Source: Alphaproteobacteria bacterium
Lineage (GTDB): Bacteria; Pseudomonadota; Alphaproteobacteria; Micropepsales; Micropepsaceae
Length of the DNA stretch: 64,000 nucleotides
Direction: 5' to 3'
Assembly: GCA_947465395.1 (NCBI GenBank)
Contig: CANIAL010000003.1
Span: 1-64,000, forward strand
In this document: positions 8,439-17,702 of the stretch, piece after piece
How the letters are laid out: every line of letters starts with the position of its first letter
Numbering within the stretch: position 1 is the stretch's first letter
Program-made: the position numbers and the translations under genes
Notes under the pieces: generated by a model
Seen by the model: the letters and a program-made list of their open reading frames with translations, nothing else
What the model was told of the DNA's origin: nothing
Databases searched by the model: none

Positions 8439-9926
8439 ATGGGGTCTTGGGCACTAACGAAGCGTAAAGGCATTTGGGAGGATTTTAGGCTTTGGCGCGA
8501 TCCGGTGCACATAATATTGTTTAAAATCAATATCTTGATAATTCTGTTGGCGGTGGCCCTTTTCGTGCTGCCGGGCGGCGATATCGCGGCCCAGGCCCAA
8601 GGTGGAGCCCAGGACGACCCTATCGCCGGGGTGCTCCGCCGGGCAGAGGGGCTTTCCAGCCCGGCTCCCACCCAGCCTGGCCTGCCGTCCCCAGCAACCT
8701 CTAACCCGGCGACCGGCATGGTGCCGGGTCCGGCCCCGCTGGCCGCTGCGCCCGTCCCGGCCGCCAAAGGTCCCACCCCCATCGTGATGAGCGCCCGCAT
8801 CGGGGAGCAGGAAGACCGCACGCGGGTGGTGATCGAATTGTCCGATCCGGTGAACCTGCGCGCCTTCACCCTGGCCGATCCGGACCGGGTGGTGCTGGAC
8901 ATGCCCGAAGTGATCTGGCGACTGGGTGCGCTGCCGCGCCCTTCCGGCTTCGGTTCCGTCAAATCCTATCGCTATGGCCTGTTCCGCAAGGGCAATTCGC
9001 GGGTGGTGATCGACCTCAACCGTCCCGTCAGCGTGGCCGACACCTTGGTGCTGCCGCCGTCGGGCGGTTTCGGCTACCGGGTGGTGATTGACCTTTTCCC
9101 CACCCAGCGCGCCACCTTCGACACCAAGGCGGGCTGGCCCGCCGATTTGAAGCGGCGCGAGACGGATGCGGAGCGCCTGGCGGCCTTGGTGGCGGCGTCC
9201 ACGCCCAGCGGCCAGCCCGCGAACAGCAAGGCCAAAACCGTGATGATTGATCCGGGCCATGGCGGCATCGATTCCGGCACGGTGGGCGTCAATGGGTTGA
9301 TGGAGAAGGACCTGGTGCTGGCCGAAGGCTTGAAGCTGGCGAAAACCCTGCGCGCGCGCGGCTATAATGTGCGCATGACCCGCGATGCCGATGTTTTCAT
9401 TCCGCTGCCGCAGCGCGTGGCCATGGCCCGCAGCGCCAAGGCGGATCTGATGATCTCGCTGCATGCCGATTCCAGTCCGGATTCAAACGTCAGCGGGCTT
9501 TCCATCTATACGCTGAATGACGGGCGTTCCGACCGCGAGGCGGCGGCGCTGGCCAAACGCGAAAACCAGTCGGACGTGATCGCCGGCGTGGATTTGACCG
9601 ACAAGAGCCCAGTGGCGCCCATCCTGATTGACCTGGCCCAACGCGACACCATCAACCGGTCTTCCCGCTTTGCCGAAGGCGCGCTGTCGCGGTTGCAGGG
9701 GACCACCGACATATTGTCGCGTTCGCCCCACCGCCAGGCCAGCCTGGCCGTGCTGGTGGCGCCTGACATTCCCGCCGTGCTGATCGAGCTGGGCTATCTC
9801 TCCAACCGGGGCGATGCCGGGCAGATGAACACCGATCCCTGGCGCGCCAGGGTGGCGGACGCCATTGCCGACGCCGTGGACCATAACTTCTCCCCCACGA
9901 CCGCGTCTTCGGGAACCAGCCCCTGA
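8439..9926 (+). CDS. N-acetylmuramoyl-L-alanine amidase, AmiC type (AMIN + Amidase_3)
   Basis: Zinc amidase that cleaves the amide between MurNAc and the stem peptide, typically at the division septum. A hydrophobic signal segment (HIILFKINILIILLAVALFV) is followed by a Pro/Ala-rich linker and an AMIN domain (MSARIGEQEDRTRVVIELSD through the VVIDLFP segment). The catalytic domain has the zinc motif IDPGHGGIDSGTVG, a second ligand Glu around EKDLVLAEGLKLAK, SLHADSSP and the catalytic IELGYLSN. The start is uncertain: ATG 8439 is used here, ATG 8367 and GTG 8505 are alternatives, and none has an ideal ribosome-binding site. PBP1A follows 94 bases later, suggesting a cell-wall pair. Confidence 0.92.
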   Translation: MGSWALTKRKGIWEDFRLWRDPVHIILFKINILIILLAVALFVLPGGDIAAQAQGGAQDDPIAGVLRRAEGLSSPAPTQPGLPSPATSNPATGMVPGPAPLAAAPVPAAKGPTPIVMSARIGEQEDRTRVVIELSDPVNLRAFTLADPDRVVLDMPEVIWRLGALPRPSGFGSVKSYRYGLFRKGNSRVVIDLNRPVSVADTLVLPPSGGFGYRVVIDLFPTQRATFDTKAGWPADLKRRETDAERLAALVAASTPSGQPANSKAKTVMIDPGHGGIDSGTVGVNGLMEKDLVLAEGLKLAKTLRARGYNVRMTRDADVFIPLPQRVAMARSAKADLMISLHADSSPDSNVSGLSIYTLNDGRSDREAAALAKRENQSDVIAGVDLTDKSPVAPILIDLAQRDTINRSSRFAEGALSRLQGTTDILSRSPHRQASLAVLVAPDIPAVLIELGYLSNRGDAGQMNTDPWRARVADAIADAVDHNFSPTTASSGTSP

Positions 9927-10020
9927 AGGCAGGGTTAAATCTGGGCGGTGAGGCGTAAACGCCTCTTTTCAACCCCAAATCCGGTCTATAACTGCTTCGC
10001 CAAACGCCCCAAGGATTCCA

Positions 10021-12507
10021 ATGCTGCGCCGCTTTCTTGTCTATGCCGGGCTTGGCCTTGCTGCACTGGGCGCGATGGGTGCGCTGGCGGGTGTTTTCTA
10101 CATCTATTCGGTCACGCGCGATCTTCCCGGCGTCAAGGCGCTGCAGGATTACAACCCACCCGTCACCACCCGCGTCTATGCCGGTAACGGCACGGTCCTG
10201 GGCGAATATGCCCGCCAGCGGCGCGTCTTCATTCCCGCAACCTTCATTCCCAAGCTGGTGAAAGAGGCTTTCACCTCGGCCGAGGACCGCAATTTCTACA
10301 ATCATCCGGGCATTGATCCGTCGGGCATCCTGCGCGCGGCGATCAAGGATGTTGGCCTGGTGATCCAGAGTCGCCGTCCCCAGGGTGCGTCCACGATCAC
10401 GCAACAGGTGGCGCGCAATTTCCTGCTTAATTCCGACGTCAAGTTCAGCCGCAAGATCCGCGAAGCCATCCTGGCCATCCGCATCGACGCCACCTACCCG
10501 AAGGACAAGGTGCTGGAGCTGTATCTGAACGAAATCTACCTGGGCGAGAACAGCTATGGCGTGGCCGCGGCCTCGCTGAATTATTTCGGCAAGTCGGTGG
10601 ACGAACTGGATATCGCCGAAGTCGCCTTCCTGGCGGCGTTGCCCAAGGGACCGGCCAATTACGATCCGCGCACCAACCATGAAGCGGCAGTGGACCGGCG
10701 CAACTGGGTGATCGGCCAGATGGCCGACAATGGCTATATCACCGACGCACAGGCCGCCGCCGCCCGCGCCGAAGGCCTCATCACCCAGACCCGCGCCATG
10801 GGCAGCCAGACCGCGGACGTGGATTACTATGTCGAGGAAGTGCGCCGTCTTCTCTATGCCAAGTATGGCAAGGATGCGCTTTACGATGGCGGCTTGCAGG
10901 TGCGCGCGTCTCTGGATACGCGGCTGCAGAACTATGCGGTTAGCGCGCTGCGCACCGGGCTGGTGCGCTTTGACCGCCGCCATGGCTGGCGCGGCGCCAA
11001 GGCCAACATTCCCATCACCGGTGACTGGCAAAAAGTGCTGGCGGGCATGCGCAACCAGTCGGGCATTGATACCTGGCGCCTGGGCGTGGTGCTGGATTAT
11101 GCCGACAAGAGCCTCAAGATCGGTTTCTCCGACGCCAGCACGGCGCTGATCCCCTATGATGGCTACAAATGGGCGCGGCGCGAATTGTCGGGCGGCAATG
11201 TGGCGGGCGGCCCGTCGCGGCCACAGGATGTCGCCAAGCCCGGCGATCTTGTTTACGCCGAACCGCTGGACCCGAAAGACATTGATCCCAAGAGCGGGTC
11301 CAAGCCGGGCGATTATGGCCTGCGCCAGATTCCCGAAATCAACGGCGCCATCGTGGCCATGGATCCGCATACCGGCCGCGTGCTGGCCCTGTCGGGCGGG
11401 TTCTCCTACGCCTCCAGCCAGTTTGACCGCGCCATGCAGGCGCAGCGTCAGCCCGGTTCAGCTTTCAAGCCCTTCGTCTATGCCGCGGCCCTGGACAATG
11501 GCTATACGCCGGTCAGCAAGGTGCTGGATGCGCCCTTCGTACTGGACCAGGGACCAGGCATGGGCATCTGGCGGCCGGAAAATTTCGAGCATGAATTCCT
11601 GGGCGACACGACCTTGCGCCGCGGGCTGGAATTGTCGCGCAACGTGATGACGGTGCGGCTGGCGCACGATCTGGGCATGGACAAGGTGGTGCCGTATCCG
11701 GTGCGCTTTGGCGTCTATGACAAGTTGCCCACCTTGCTGGCGAATTCGCTGGGATCGTATGAAACCACGCTTCTCAAACTGGTCACCGGCTATTCCGAAT
11801 TCGTCAATGGCGGCAAGAAGGTCGAACCATCGCTGATTGACCGTATCCAGGATCGCAATGGCCGCACCATCTGGCGGCACGACACGCGCAACTGCGAAGG
11901 CTGTGACGATGGCGACTGGAAGGGGCAGCAGGAACCGCTGCTGTCCGATGCACGCCCGCAAGTCATTGACCCGCGCACGGCCTACCAGATCGTCTCCATG
12001 CTGGAAGGCGTGGTCCAGCGCGGTACCGGCCAATCCGTCAAGGCGGTGGGCAAGCCACTGGCGGGCAAGACCGGCACATCCAGCGAAGCGCGCGATACCT
12101 GGTTCATCGGCTTCTCGCCCGATCTGGCGGCGGGCGTATTTGTGGGTTTCGACAATCCGCGCAGCCTGGGCCCGCATGAACAGGGCGCCACGGCGGCGGC
12201 CCCCATCTTCCGTGATTTCATGAAGGGTGCGCTGGCCGATGCGCCGCCCACGCCTTTCCGTGTCGCGCCCGGCATCGAGCAAATCCCGATTGACTGGCGC
12301 AGCGGGCAAGTCGTGGCCGCCGGAACGCCCGGCGCCATCCTGGAGGCCTTCAAGGCCGGCACAGCGCCCGGCGAAGCCAACGCCCCAGGCGCGATGGTCA
12401 ATGCGGATGAAAATTCTGGCGTCACAACCGTTTCGGGCGCGCCGTCAACGCCGCTGCGCACCCAATCGCCCGGATCTGTCAGTGAAGGCACGGGCGGGCT
12501 TTACTGA
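10021..12507 (+). CDS. mrcA: Penicillin-binding protein 1A (bifunctional transglycosylase/transpeptidase)
   Basis: Class A PBP that polymerises glycan strands and cross-links stem peptides, anchored in the inner membrane. It has one N-terminal TM segment (about 5-28). The GT51 domain shows EDRNFYNHPGIDP, GASTITQQVARN, RKIREAILAI and LELYLNEIYLG. The transpeptidase has S480-A-F-K483, S539-R-N541 and K683-T-G685. An OB-like insertion separates the two, as in PBP1A orthologues. The 828-residue length is normal. The stop TGA overlaps the prfB start (TGATG), an arrangement that suggests coupled translation of a wall enzyme and a release factor. Confidence 0.96.
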   Translation: MLRRFLVYAGLGLAALGAMGALAGVFYIYSVTRDLPGVKALQDYNPPVTTRVYAGNGTVLGEYARQRRVFIPATFIPKLVKEAFTSAEDRNFYNHPGIDPSGILRAAIKDVGLVIQSRRPQGASTITQQVARNFLLNSDVKFSRKIREAILAIRIDATYPKDKVLELYLNEIYLGENSYGVAAASLNYFGKSVDELDIAEVAFLAALPKGPANYDPRTNHEAAVDRRNWVIGQMADNGYITDAQAAAARAEGLITQTRAMGSQTADVDYYVEEVRRLLYAKYGKDALYDGGLQVRASLDTRLQNYAVSALRTGLVRFDRRHGWRGAKANIPITGDWQKVLAGMRNQSGIDTWRLGVVLDYADKSLKIGFSDASTALIPYDGYKWARRELSGGNVAGGPSRPQDVAKPGDLVYAEPLDPKDIDPKSGSKPGDYGLRQIPEINGAIVAMDPHTGRVLALSGGFSYASSQFDRAMQAQRQPGSAFKPFVYAAALDNGYTPVSKVLDAPFVLDQGPGMGIWRPENFEHEFLGDTTLRRGLELSRNVMTVRLAHDLGMDKVVPYPVRFGVYDKLPTLLANSLGSYETTLLKLVTGYSEFVNGGKKVEPSLIDRIQDRNGRTIWRHDTRNCEGCDDGDWKGQQEPLLSDARPQVIDPRTAYQIVSMLEGVVQRGTGQSVKAVGKPLAGKTGTSSEARDTWFIGFSPDLAAGVFVGFDNPRSLGPHEQGATAAAPIFRDFMKGALADAPPTPFRVAPGIEQIPIDWRSGQVVAAGTPGAILEAFKAGTAPGEANAPGAMVNADENSGVTTVSGAPSTPLRTQSPGSVSEGTGGLY

Positions 12508-13638
12508 TGCGTCCCGAAATCCAGCGCGCCGTCGAAGAGACCAGGCAGGCCATCGCCCTGCTGAGGAGGCATCTTTGACTGGGACAAATCGCTGCGCCGC
12601 CTGGACGAACTGAACGCCAAGGCCGAAGACCCTGCCATCTGGAACGATCCCGCCGCCGCGCAAAAACTGATGCGCGAGCGCCAGAAGCTGGACAGCGGCT
12701 TGGGCGGCGTCCGCGCGCTTGAGAATGAGTTGGCCGATTCCACCGGCCTGATGGAAATGGCGGAGGCGGAGAATGACGCCGCCATGGTGACCGATGCCGA
12801 AAAAGCCATCATGGGCCTGGCAGCACGCGCCGAAAAACAGCGCCTGCAATCCATGCTGTCGGGGGAAGCCGACGGCAATGACGCCTATGTGGAAATCCAT
12901 GCGGGCGCGGGCGGCACCGAAAGCCAGGATTGGGCGGGCATGCTGTTTCGCATGTACCAGCGCTGGGGCGAGGCCCATGACTATAAATTGCAGTTGATCG
13001 AGGAAAGCGAAGGCGAGGGCGGCGGGCTGAAATCGGCCACGCTGCGCTTCAATGGCGACAATGCCTATGGCTGGCTGAAGACCGAGGCGGGTGTGCATAG
13101 GCTGGTGCGCATTTCGCCTTTCGATTCCAATGCCCGGCGGCACACATCTTTTTCGAGTGTTACCGTCTATCCGGTGATTGACCAGTCCATCAATATTGAT
13201 ATCGCTGAAAAGGATGTCCGCATTGACGTGTATCGCGCATCCGGTGCGGGCGGTCAGCATGTCAACAAAACTGAAAGTGCCGTGCGCATCACGCATCTGC
13301 CCACCGGCATTGCGGTCGCCTGCCAGACCGAGCGTTCCCAGCACCAGAACCGCGCCTATTGCTGGGACATGCTGAAGGCCAAGCTTTACGAAATCGAATT
13401 GCAGAAGAAGAAGGACGAGACCGGCGCCTTTGTGGGCGAGAAGGCGGAGATCGGCTGGGGCCACCAGATACGCTCTTACGTGTTGCAGCCCTATCAGCTG
13501 GTGAAGGATCTGCGCACGGGCGTGGAAAGCCGCATTCCCCAGGACGTGCTGGATGGCGAACTGGACCCCTTCATGGCCGCCGCGCTGGCGCAGGCCGTCG
13601 GTGGCAAGCCCAAGGAAAAAATCGAAGACCTGGAGTAA
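12507..13638 (+). CDS. prfB: Peptide chain release factor 2, with programmed +1 frameshift
   Basis: Recognises UGA and UAA and triggers peptide release. The gene is read as join(12507..12575,12577..13638), giving about 376 residues. The first 23 codons end CAT CTT TGA. After a +1 shift the frame continues [14 protein letters not shown], the normal RF2 N terminus. The slip site CTT-TGA-C is preceded by the Shine-Dalgarno-like AGGAGG (12564-12569) with the same three-base spacing as in E. coli prfB. RF2 motifs are present: SPF (about 203-205) for stop-codon reading, and GGQ (about 248-250) for hydrolysis, in [22 protein letters not shown] split across the motif. It overlaps the PBP1A stop by one base. 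Confidence 0.95.
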
Positions 13639-13668
13639 AAGGGCCGGGAAAGGATTTCCGCCCTTTTT
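13637..13668. terminator. Bidirectional intrinsic terminator between prfB and the amine oxidase gene
   Basis: AAAAGGGC (13637-13644) pairs with GCCCTTTT (13660-13667). An inner GGAAA/TTTCC stem extends the helix, and T runs follow on both strands. It lies exactly between two convergent genes, fitting a shared terminator. Confidence 0.75.
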
Positions 13669-13669
13669 T

Positions 13670-14776
13670 CTAGGCGCCGCCTAGTCGCAGCCTGTGCAGG
13701 ATTTCAGCAACAGCTCTTTCGGCTGCTTCCACCGCACCGGCAAGATACCCCGGCACTGTCGAACTGGTTTCGCTGCCCGCCAGCACCAGGCGCTCCCGCC
13801 ATGGCCCGGTGACCCATGCCCGGCCATCCGGCACGATGTGATTGCCCAGCGCGGCATCGGCGGGAACAGCGGTAAGCGGGTCGGAAGCCCAATCCTTGAA
13901 CAGCGTTGCGCGTGGCGTGCGCGCTTCTTTCCCGAAAATGCGCGCCAGCTGGTCAAGGCAGGCAGCAACCAAAGCCGCTTCGCCCAAAGCGGCGCGCTGC
14001 GCGGCGCCAACGCCCAGAAATCCGAAAATCGCGGCGGCGCCTGAAGCCGTGGTCGCGTCATGTATCTCGGTCATCGGGCCGACCATGCTTTGCGCCGCGC
14101 CAGACAGGCCCGCCTCGCGCCAGAAGGACCTGTCATAAAGCGCGAAGAATTTGGCGTGTGGCGCCATCCAGGTTGGCGTGTCGCGCCAGCGGCGCAAGAC
14201 GACTTTATCAAGGGCAGGCGTGAAGGATATGGTTGCTTCCAGCAGCCGGGGCGGCAAGGCGGCGATCACCTGGTCGGCCATGATTTTCTCCGGCCCACCA
14301 TCCGTCCGCGCCACTGTCAGGGCAACGCCATCGCCATCCAGTGACATGGCCGTCACGCGCGCGTTCATGAACAGGCGGCGGGACGGAATGACATGGGCGA
14401 GCGTTTGCGTCAGCATGGCCGTGCCGCCGGCAAGCCGCATGGATTGCGGTTCTTGTTCCATGGCGCGATAGCGCTGTGCGGGTTCCTGTTGCATCCGCTC
14501 AAACATGACATCGCCATGGGCGTTCTGCGGAAAGACGGCCAGGCCCAGTTCGGCGACAAGGGCGCTCATCGCAGGCTGCGTGGCGGGCCAAAACCAGGAT
14601 GGGCCAAGATCAAAACCGTCATGGCCGGGCTTTGCGTCATCGCCGGCCGACAATATGCGACCGCCGATACGGTCCCGCGCTTCCAGCAAAACAAAGTCGG
14701 CGCCGCCCGCTTCCAGCAGGCGGCCCGCGCAAAGGCCGGCAAGTCCGGCGCCGACAACCACGACCTGGTTTTGCAC
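13670..14776 (-). CDS. Flavin-containing monoamine oxidase-like FAD oxidoreductase
   Basis: A 368-residue FAD-dependent enzyme of the amine oxidase superfamily. The N-terminal dinucleotide-binding motif is VVVVGAGLAGLCAGRLLEAGG, followed by the Glu that binds ribose and the family RDRIGGRI loop. The C-terminal FAD segment is LAGSETSSTVPGYLAGAVEAAERA, as in flavin amine oxidases. The substrate cannot be predicted. A GTG start is preferred because it overlaps the stop of the upstream cupin gene (TAGTG). A longer in-frame start at 14818 would overlap that gene by 43 bases. Confidence 0.82.
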   Translation of the reverse strand: MQNQVVVVGAGLAGLCAGRLLEAGGADFVLLEARDRIGGRILSAGDDAKPGHDGFDLGPSWFWPATQPAMSALVAELGLAVFPQNAHGDVMFERMQQEPAQRYRAMEQEPQSMRLAGGTAMLTQTLAHVIPSRRLFMNARVTAMSLDGDGVALTVARTDGGPEKIMADQVIAALPPRLLEATISFTPALDKVVLRRWRDTPTWMAPHAKFFALYDRSFWREAGLSGAAQSMVGPMTEIHDATTASGAAAIFGFLGVGAAQRAALGEAALVAACLDQLARIFGKEARTPRATLFKDWASDPLTAVPADAALGNHIVPDGRAWVTGPWRERLVLAGSETSSTVPGYLAGAVEAAERAVAEILHRLRLGGA

Positions 14777-15480
14777 TAGACCGCCTTTTTGCCGTCTGGG
14801 GAATCTTCGAACGCACAAATCTTGCGATGCATCAGGGGCGCCAGCTTGTACCAGACGCGCGCGCCGCCCGGCCCGGTCAGCGCGTGGAAATCCTGGCCCG
14901 GTGGCAAACGCATCCAGGAAAGAGGGCCGAGCATGTCCTGGCTTTCCTCAAACGACCCGGCCAGAAGCAAAAGCTCCAATCCTTCAGGGTTGGGTATTTC
15001 CACGGGCGCACCGGCGCGCCATTCCTCGATCATCACGCGCTCATCCGCGCCTTCAAAGAGAAGCGCCGACGACAGGACACCAGGGCGCAGCGCGGCGAGC
15101 TTGCCTTCGCCTGGCCGGCACGTGACCGGTTCCCTGTCGTCCTGCCGGAATTGCCACAACTTCACGAAGATGGTGCAGCCCTCTGCGCTTTTCGGCGCGT
15201 GTCCCGTGCCGGGCGGATTGCGAACATAGGTGCCGGCGGGAAAGTCCCCGGTTTCGTCCTGGAAGACGCCCTCCAGGACCAGGAATTCTTCGCCGCCCGG
15301 ATGCCCGTGACGGGCGAAATGGCTGCCTGCCGCGTATCGAACGATTGAGGTGGCGCGGGCCTTCTCTTCGCCTATGCGGAACAGCATGCGCCGTTCCACA
15401 CCGATTGAAGGACTTGGGCTCCAGTCCAGGGATGCCGCATGAACCAGGGCGCGGGCGGCAAAATCATCGTTCAACAGCAT
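14776..15480 (-). CDS. Double-cupin, ChrR-like protein
   Basis: A 234-residue protein with two cupin barrels. The first has the metal-type motif GSHFARHGHPGGEEFLVLEG, with PAGTYVRNPPGTGH. The second, more degenerate, is around VMIEEWRAGAPVEIPNPEGLELLLLAGSFEE. The layout resembles the ChrR cupin domain of anti-sigma proteins, but the N-terminal zinc-binding anti-sigma helix bundle is absent. A role in metal-dependent catalysis or oxidant sensing is possible. Its stop overlaps the GTG of the flavin oxidase gene, so the two probably act together, and it sits 73 bases downstream of the bactofilin gene. Confidence 0.75.
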   Translation of the reverse strand: MLLNDDFAARALVHAASLDWSPSPSIGVERRMLFRIGEEKARATSIVRYAAGSHFARHGHPGGEEFLVLEGVFQDETGDFPAGTYVRNPPGTGHAPKSAEGCTIFVKLWQFRQDDREPVTCRPGEGKLAALRPGVLSSALLFEGADERVMIEEWRAGAPVEIPNPEGLELLLLAGSFEESQDMLGPLSWMRLPPGQDFHALTGPGGARVWYKLAPLMHRKICAFEDSPDGKKAV

Positions 15481-15553
15481 GACAGGTCACTCTGCTCCAT
15501 CTTGCTGAAGCGGTTGAGCGCAGCGAGACAATGGGCTGGAGAGGGGGCTGATG

Positions 15554-16096
15554 CTATGTGGCGCTGGTGGCCGGCGCCAAGGGGGCAAGACCCGCCAGGC
15601 CGGTGCGCGCGTTGGACGGCGCGGGCGTGCTGACTATCTGCGGCGCGGCGGTAACCGGGGCAGGGCGGCGCGCTTCGACGGGATCGCCCAGCGGATTGTC
15701 GGAATGGCGGCAATTGCCTTCGAAGAAAGCGCCCGCTTCCACCGCAAAGGCTTCGTGCAGGATATCGCCTTCGACATGGCTGGTGGCGCTGAGCTGCACC
15801 TTGCGGGCGCGGATGCGGCCGATCACCTTGCCGCGCACGGTGACGTCATCGGCCAGGATCTCGCCATGCACTTCGGCTTTCTCGCCGATCACAAGGCCAT
15901 GGCTGCGGACATCGCCGTCCACGCGGCCGTCAATCTGCACATCGCCGGTCGAAGTCAGCGTGCCGGTCACGACCAGATCGGCGCTGATGATGGAGGGAAC
16001 GCCGGCGCGCGCGGCCTTGCGGGGCGCAGCCGCCAGGGCATTCATGCTGCTGGCGGGCGCTGCGGGCGGTGTGTCTTTGCCTCGGCTAGAAAACAT
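15554..16096 (-). CDS. Bactofilin (polymer-forming cytoskeletal protein)
   Basis: 180 residues from MFSSRGKD. The central right-handed beta-helix is recognisable by repeated short strands: IISADLVVTGTLTSTGDVQI, then DGRVDGDVRSHGLVIGEKAE, VHGEILADDVTVRGKVIGRI and onward to VEGDILHEAFAVEAGAFFEG. Disordered Pro/Ala-rich tails flank it. Bactofilins polymerise without nucleotide and position cell-wall enzymes. The ATG overlaps the end of the upstream M23 peptidase gene by 11 bases, a pairing frequent in proteobacteria (CcmA/BacA with an M23 enzyme) and functionally sensible. Start codons further upstream are rejected because they lie inside the peptidase gene. Confidence 0.92.
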   Translation of the reverse strand: MFSSRGKDTPPAAPASSMNALAAAPRKAARAGVPSIISADLVVTGTLTSTGDVQIDGRVDGDVRSHGLVIGEKAEVHGEILADDVTVRGKVIGRIRARKVQLSATSHVEGDILHEAFAVEAGAFFEGNCRHSDNPLGDPVEARRPAPVTAAPQIVSTPAPSNARTGLAGLAPLAPATSAT

Positions 16097-17702
16097 GGCG
16101 GCCTGCCTCGATGAACTTGCTGGGGTTGCGCACGATATTATCATACCAGACTTCGTAATGAACATGCGCGCCGGTGCTGCGCCCGGTGGAACCCACGCGC
16201 CCGATATTCATGCCCTTGCCCACCAGAGTTCCCACGCGGGCCGTGATCGCCGACAGATGGCCATAGCGCGTATGCAACCCCATGCCATGGTCGATTTCCA
16301 CCATATTGCCGTAGCCGCCGCGATTACCTGCGAAAATGACCGTTCCAGCGGCCGTGGCGCGAACCGGCGCGCCCCAGGGACCGGCGAAATCCAGGCCGGA
16401 ATGGAAGGCATAGCGGTGCGTGAACGGGTCCAGGCGCGAGCCAAAGCCGCTCGAACGGTCAAAGCCTGCGCCAGAGACGGGCAAGTTGAGCGGAATATGA
16501 TCAACCTGTGATGACAGTCCGTTGAGTTCCTGCAGCATGGCCGAGGCCTTGAGATAAGCACTGTTGAAGCCGGGATCGGTCAGGCCGGCCACCTGGACTT
16601 GGTCCAGCGGTATCTCGGGGCCGCCCATGGCTTGTTGGCCCCTGCGGCCCAACTGGTCGGGGTTGAGGCCGGTGCGGCGCACCAGCGTCTTCAATGCGCC
16701 CACTTCGCCGTCCAGCGCCGTGCCGGTTGCCGCCATCAGCGCGCTTTCCGATTTGCCCAGGTCCTGGAGACGCGCGGTCTGGGCCGCCAGCGCGCGCAGG
16801 GCCGGATGCTGGGCCGTGGCGGCGGAAACATGCAGCGGCGCGGGCGCGGTCCTGGCGAAAATACCCGCCGCGAAATTCTGGATGCGCTGGAACATGCCGC
16901 CCATCATGCCGGGCCTGGCTGGGGCTGTGGCGATGGGCTTGCCCGTGCGGGGCTGGGGCTGGGCCGGTCCCGGAAGCACGGTCAGCGAACTGCCGCCAAT
17001 GTCTTCGCCCTCATCGGCGGCTGTGTCCGTAACGCCGGGCGGCGTGGCTGCGCCGATACTGTCCGAGGCCGCGCCCGTATCCATCGGCATGTTCATGGCC
17101 GTGGCCGTCATGGGCGCGTGACCGGCAACTTGCGTTTCCACCTGTGCTTTGCGCTTCAGGAATGTGACGATCACATTCTGCTTGGTCTGGATCTCGTCGG
17201 CGGTGGCCTTGAACTTGTCTTCGGCCCCAACCAGCGCGCCGTTCAGTTCGTCATAGGAAATCTGCAAATCCGCCAGCCGGTTTTCATAGGCTGACTGCAT
17301 CTGCTGGAAACGATGATCCTTGGCGGTGATGATGCGGTCCTTGAAGATCACATTGACGGTGGCGAACGCCATCCAGCCCAGGAAAATCAGGGTCAGGCCT
17401 GCCAGCGTCGCCTGCAGCGAAGGGCCGAAGGTGAAGAACTGCACGCGCCCGTCGCTGCGGATGTAGATCTGCCGCTCGGGAAAAGTCTGGTGCAGCCACG
17501 CCCAGATGCGTTCCAGATAAGTTGCCGCCATCGGCGATTGATCCCCAGGCTGGCCGGGCTTGCCCATGCCGATGCCGCCACCGGGGGGCATATCACCCGC
17601 CGGGCTTTTGCCGATCAAGCGGCGATGCCAGAAAAAGGATTTCGCGGTTAACCGCGGCCCGAAATGGCGCTTGGCGATTTTGTTTTTTATTGGGCTTTTC
17701 AT
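16086..17702 (-). CDS. M23-family peptidoglycan endopeptidase, membrane-anchored
   Basis: A 538-residue predicted cross-link hydrolase. It has a cytoplasmic basic N terminus, a TM segment (ATLAGLTLIFLGWMAFATV, about 95-115), a coiled-coil region (about 120-195), a Pro/Ala-rich stretch and a C-terminal LytM domain. Zinc ligands are H434 and D438 in FHSGLDF and H515 in HVHYEVW; H513 is also present. All catalytic histidines appear intact, so it should be active rather than a degenerate EnvC-type activator. The start overlaps the bcp stop by four bases (ATGA). Bactofilin follows in overlap, suggesting a cell-shape module. Confidence 0.92.
   Translation of the reverse strand: MKSPIKNKIAKRHFGPRLTAKSFFWHRRLIGKSPAGDMPPGGGIGMGKPGQPGDQSPMAATYLERIWAWLHQTFPERQIYIRSDGRVQFFTFGPSLQATLAGLTLIFLGWMAFATVNVIFKDRIITAKDHRFQQMQSAYENRLADLQISYDELNGALVGAEDKFKATADEIQTKQNVIVTFLKRKAQVETQVAGHAPMTATAMNMPMDTGAASDSIGAATPPGVTDTAADEGEDIGGSSLTVLPGPAQPQPRTGKPIATAPARPGMMGGMFQRIQNFAAGIFARTAPAPLHVSAATAQHPALRALAAQTARLQDLGKSESALMAATGTALDGEVGALKTLVRRTGLNPDQLGRRGQQAMGGPEIPLDQVQVAGLTDPGFNSAYLKASAMLQELNGLSSQVDHIPLNLPVSGAGFDRSSGFGSRLDPFTHRYAFHSGLDFAGPWGAPVRATAAGTVIFAGNRGGYGNMVEIDHGMGLHTRYGHLSAITARVGTLVGKGMNIGRVGSTGRSTGAHVHYEVWYDNIVRNPSKFIEAGRHVF

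Noticed and set aside
9652-11370. 572-codon antisense frame opposite the amidase and PBP1A genes
   Set aside because: His/Arg/Ala-rich composition, no motif, lies antisense to two well-defined genes; a GC-rich codon shadow.
12670-13638. prfB beginning at the internal ATG 12670
   Set aside because: It would lose the conserved N-terminal helices, which are encoded just upstream after the frameshift site.
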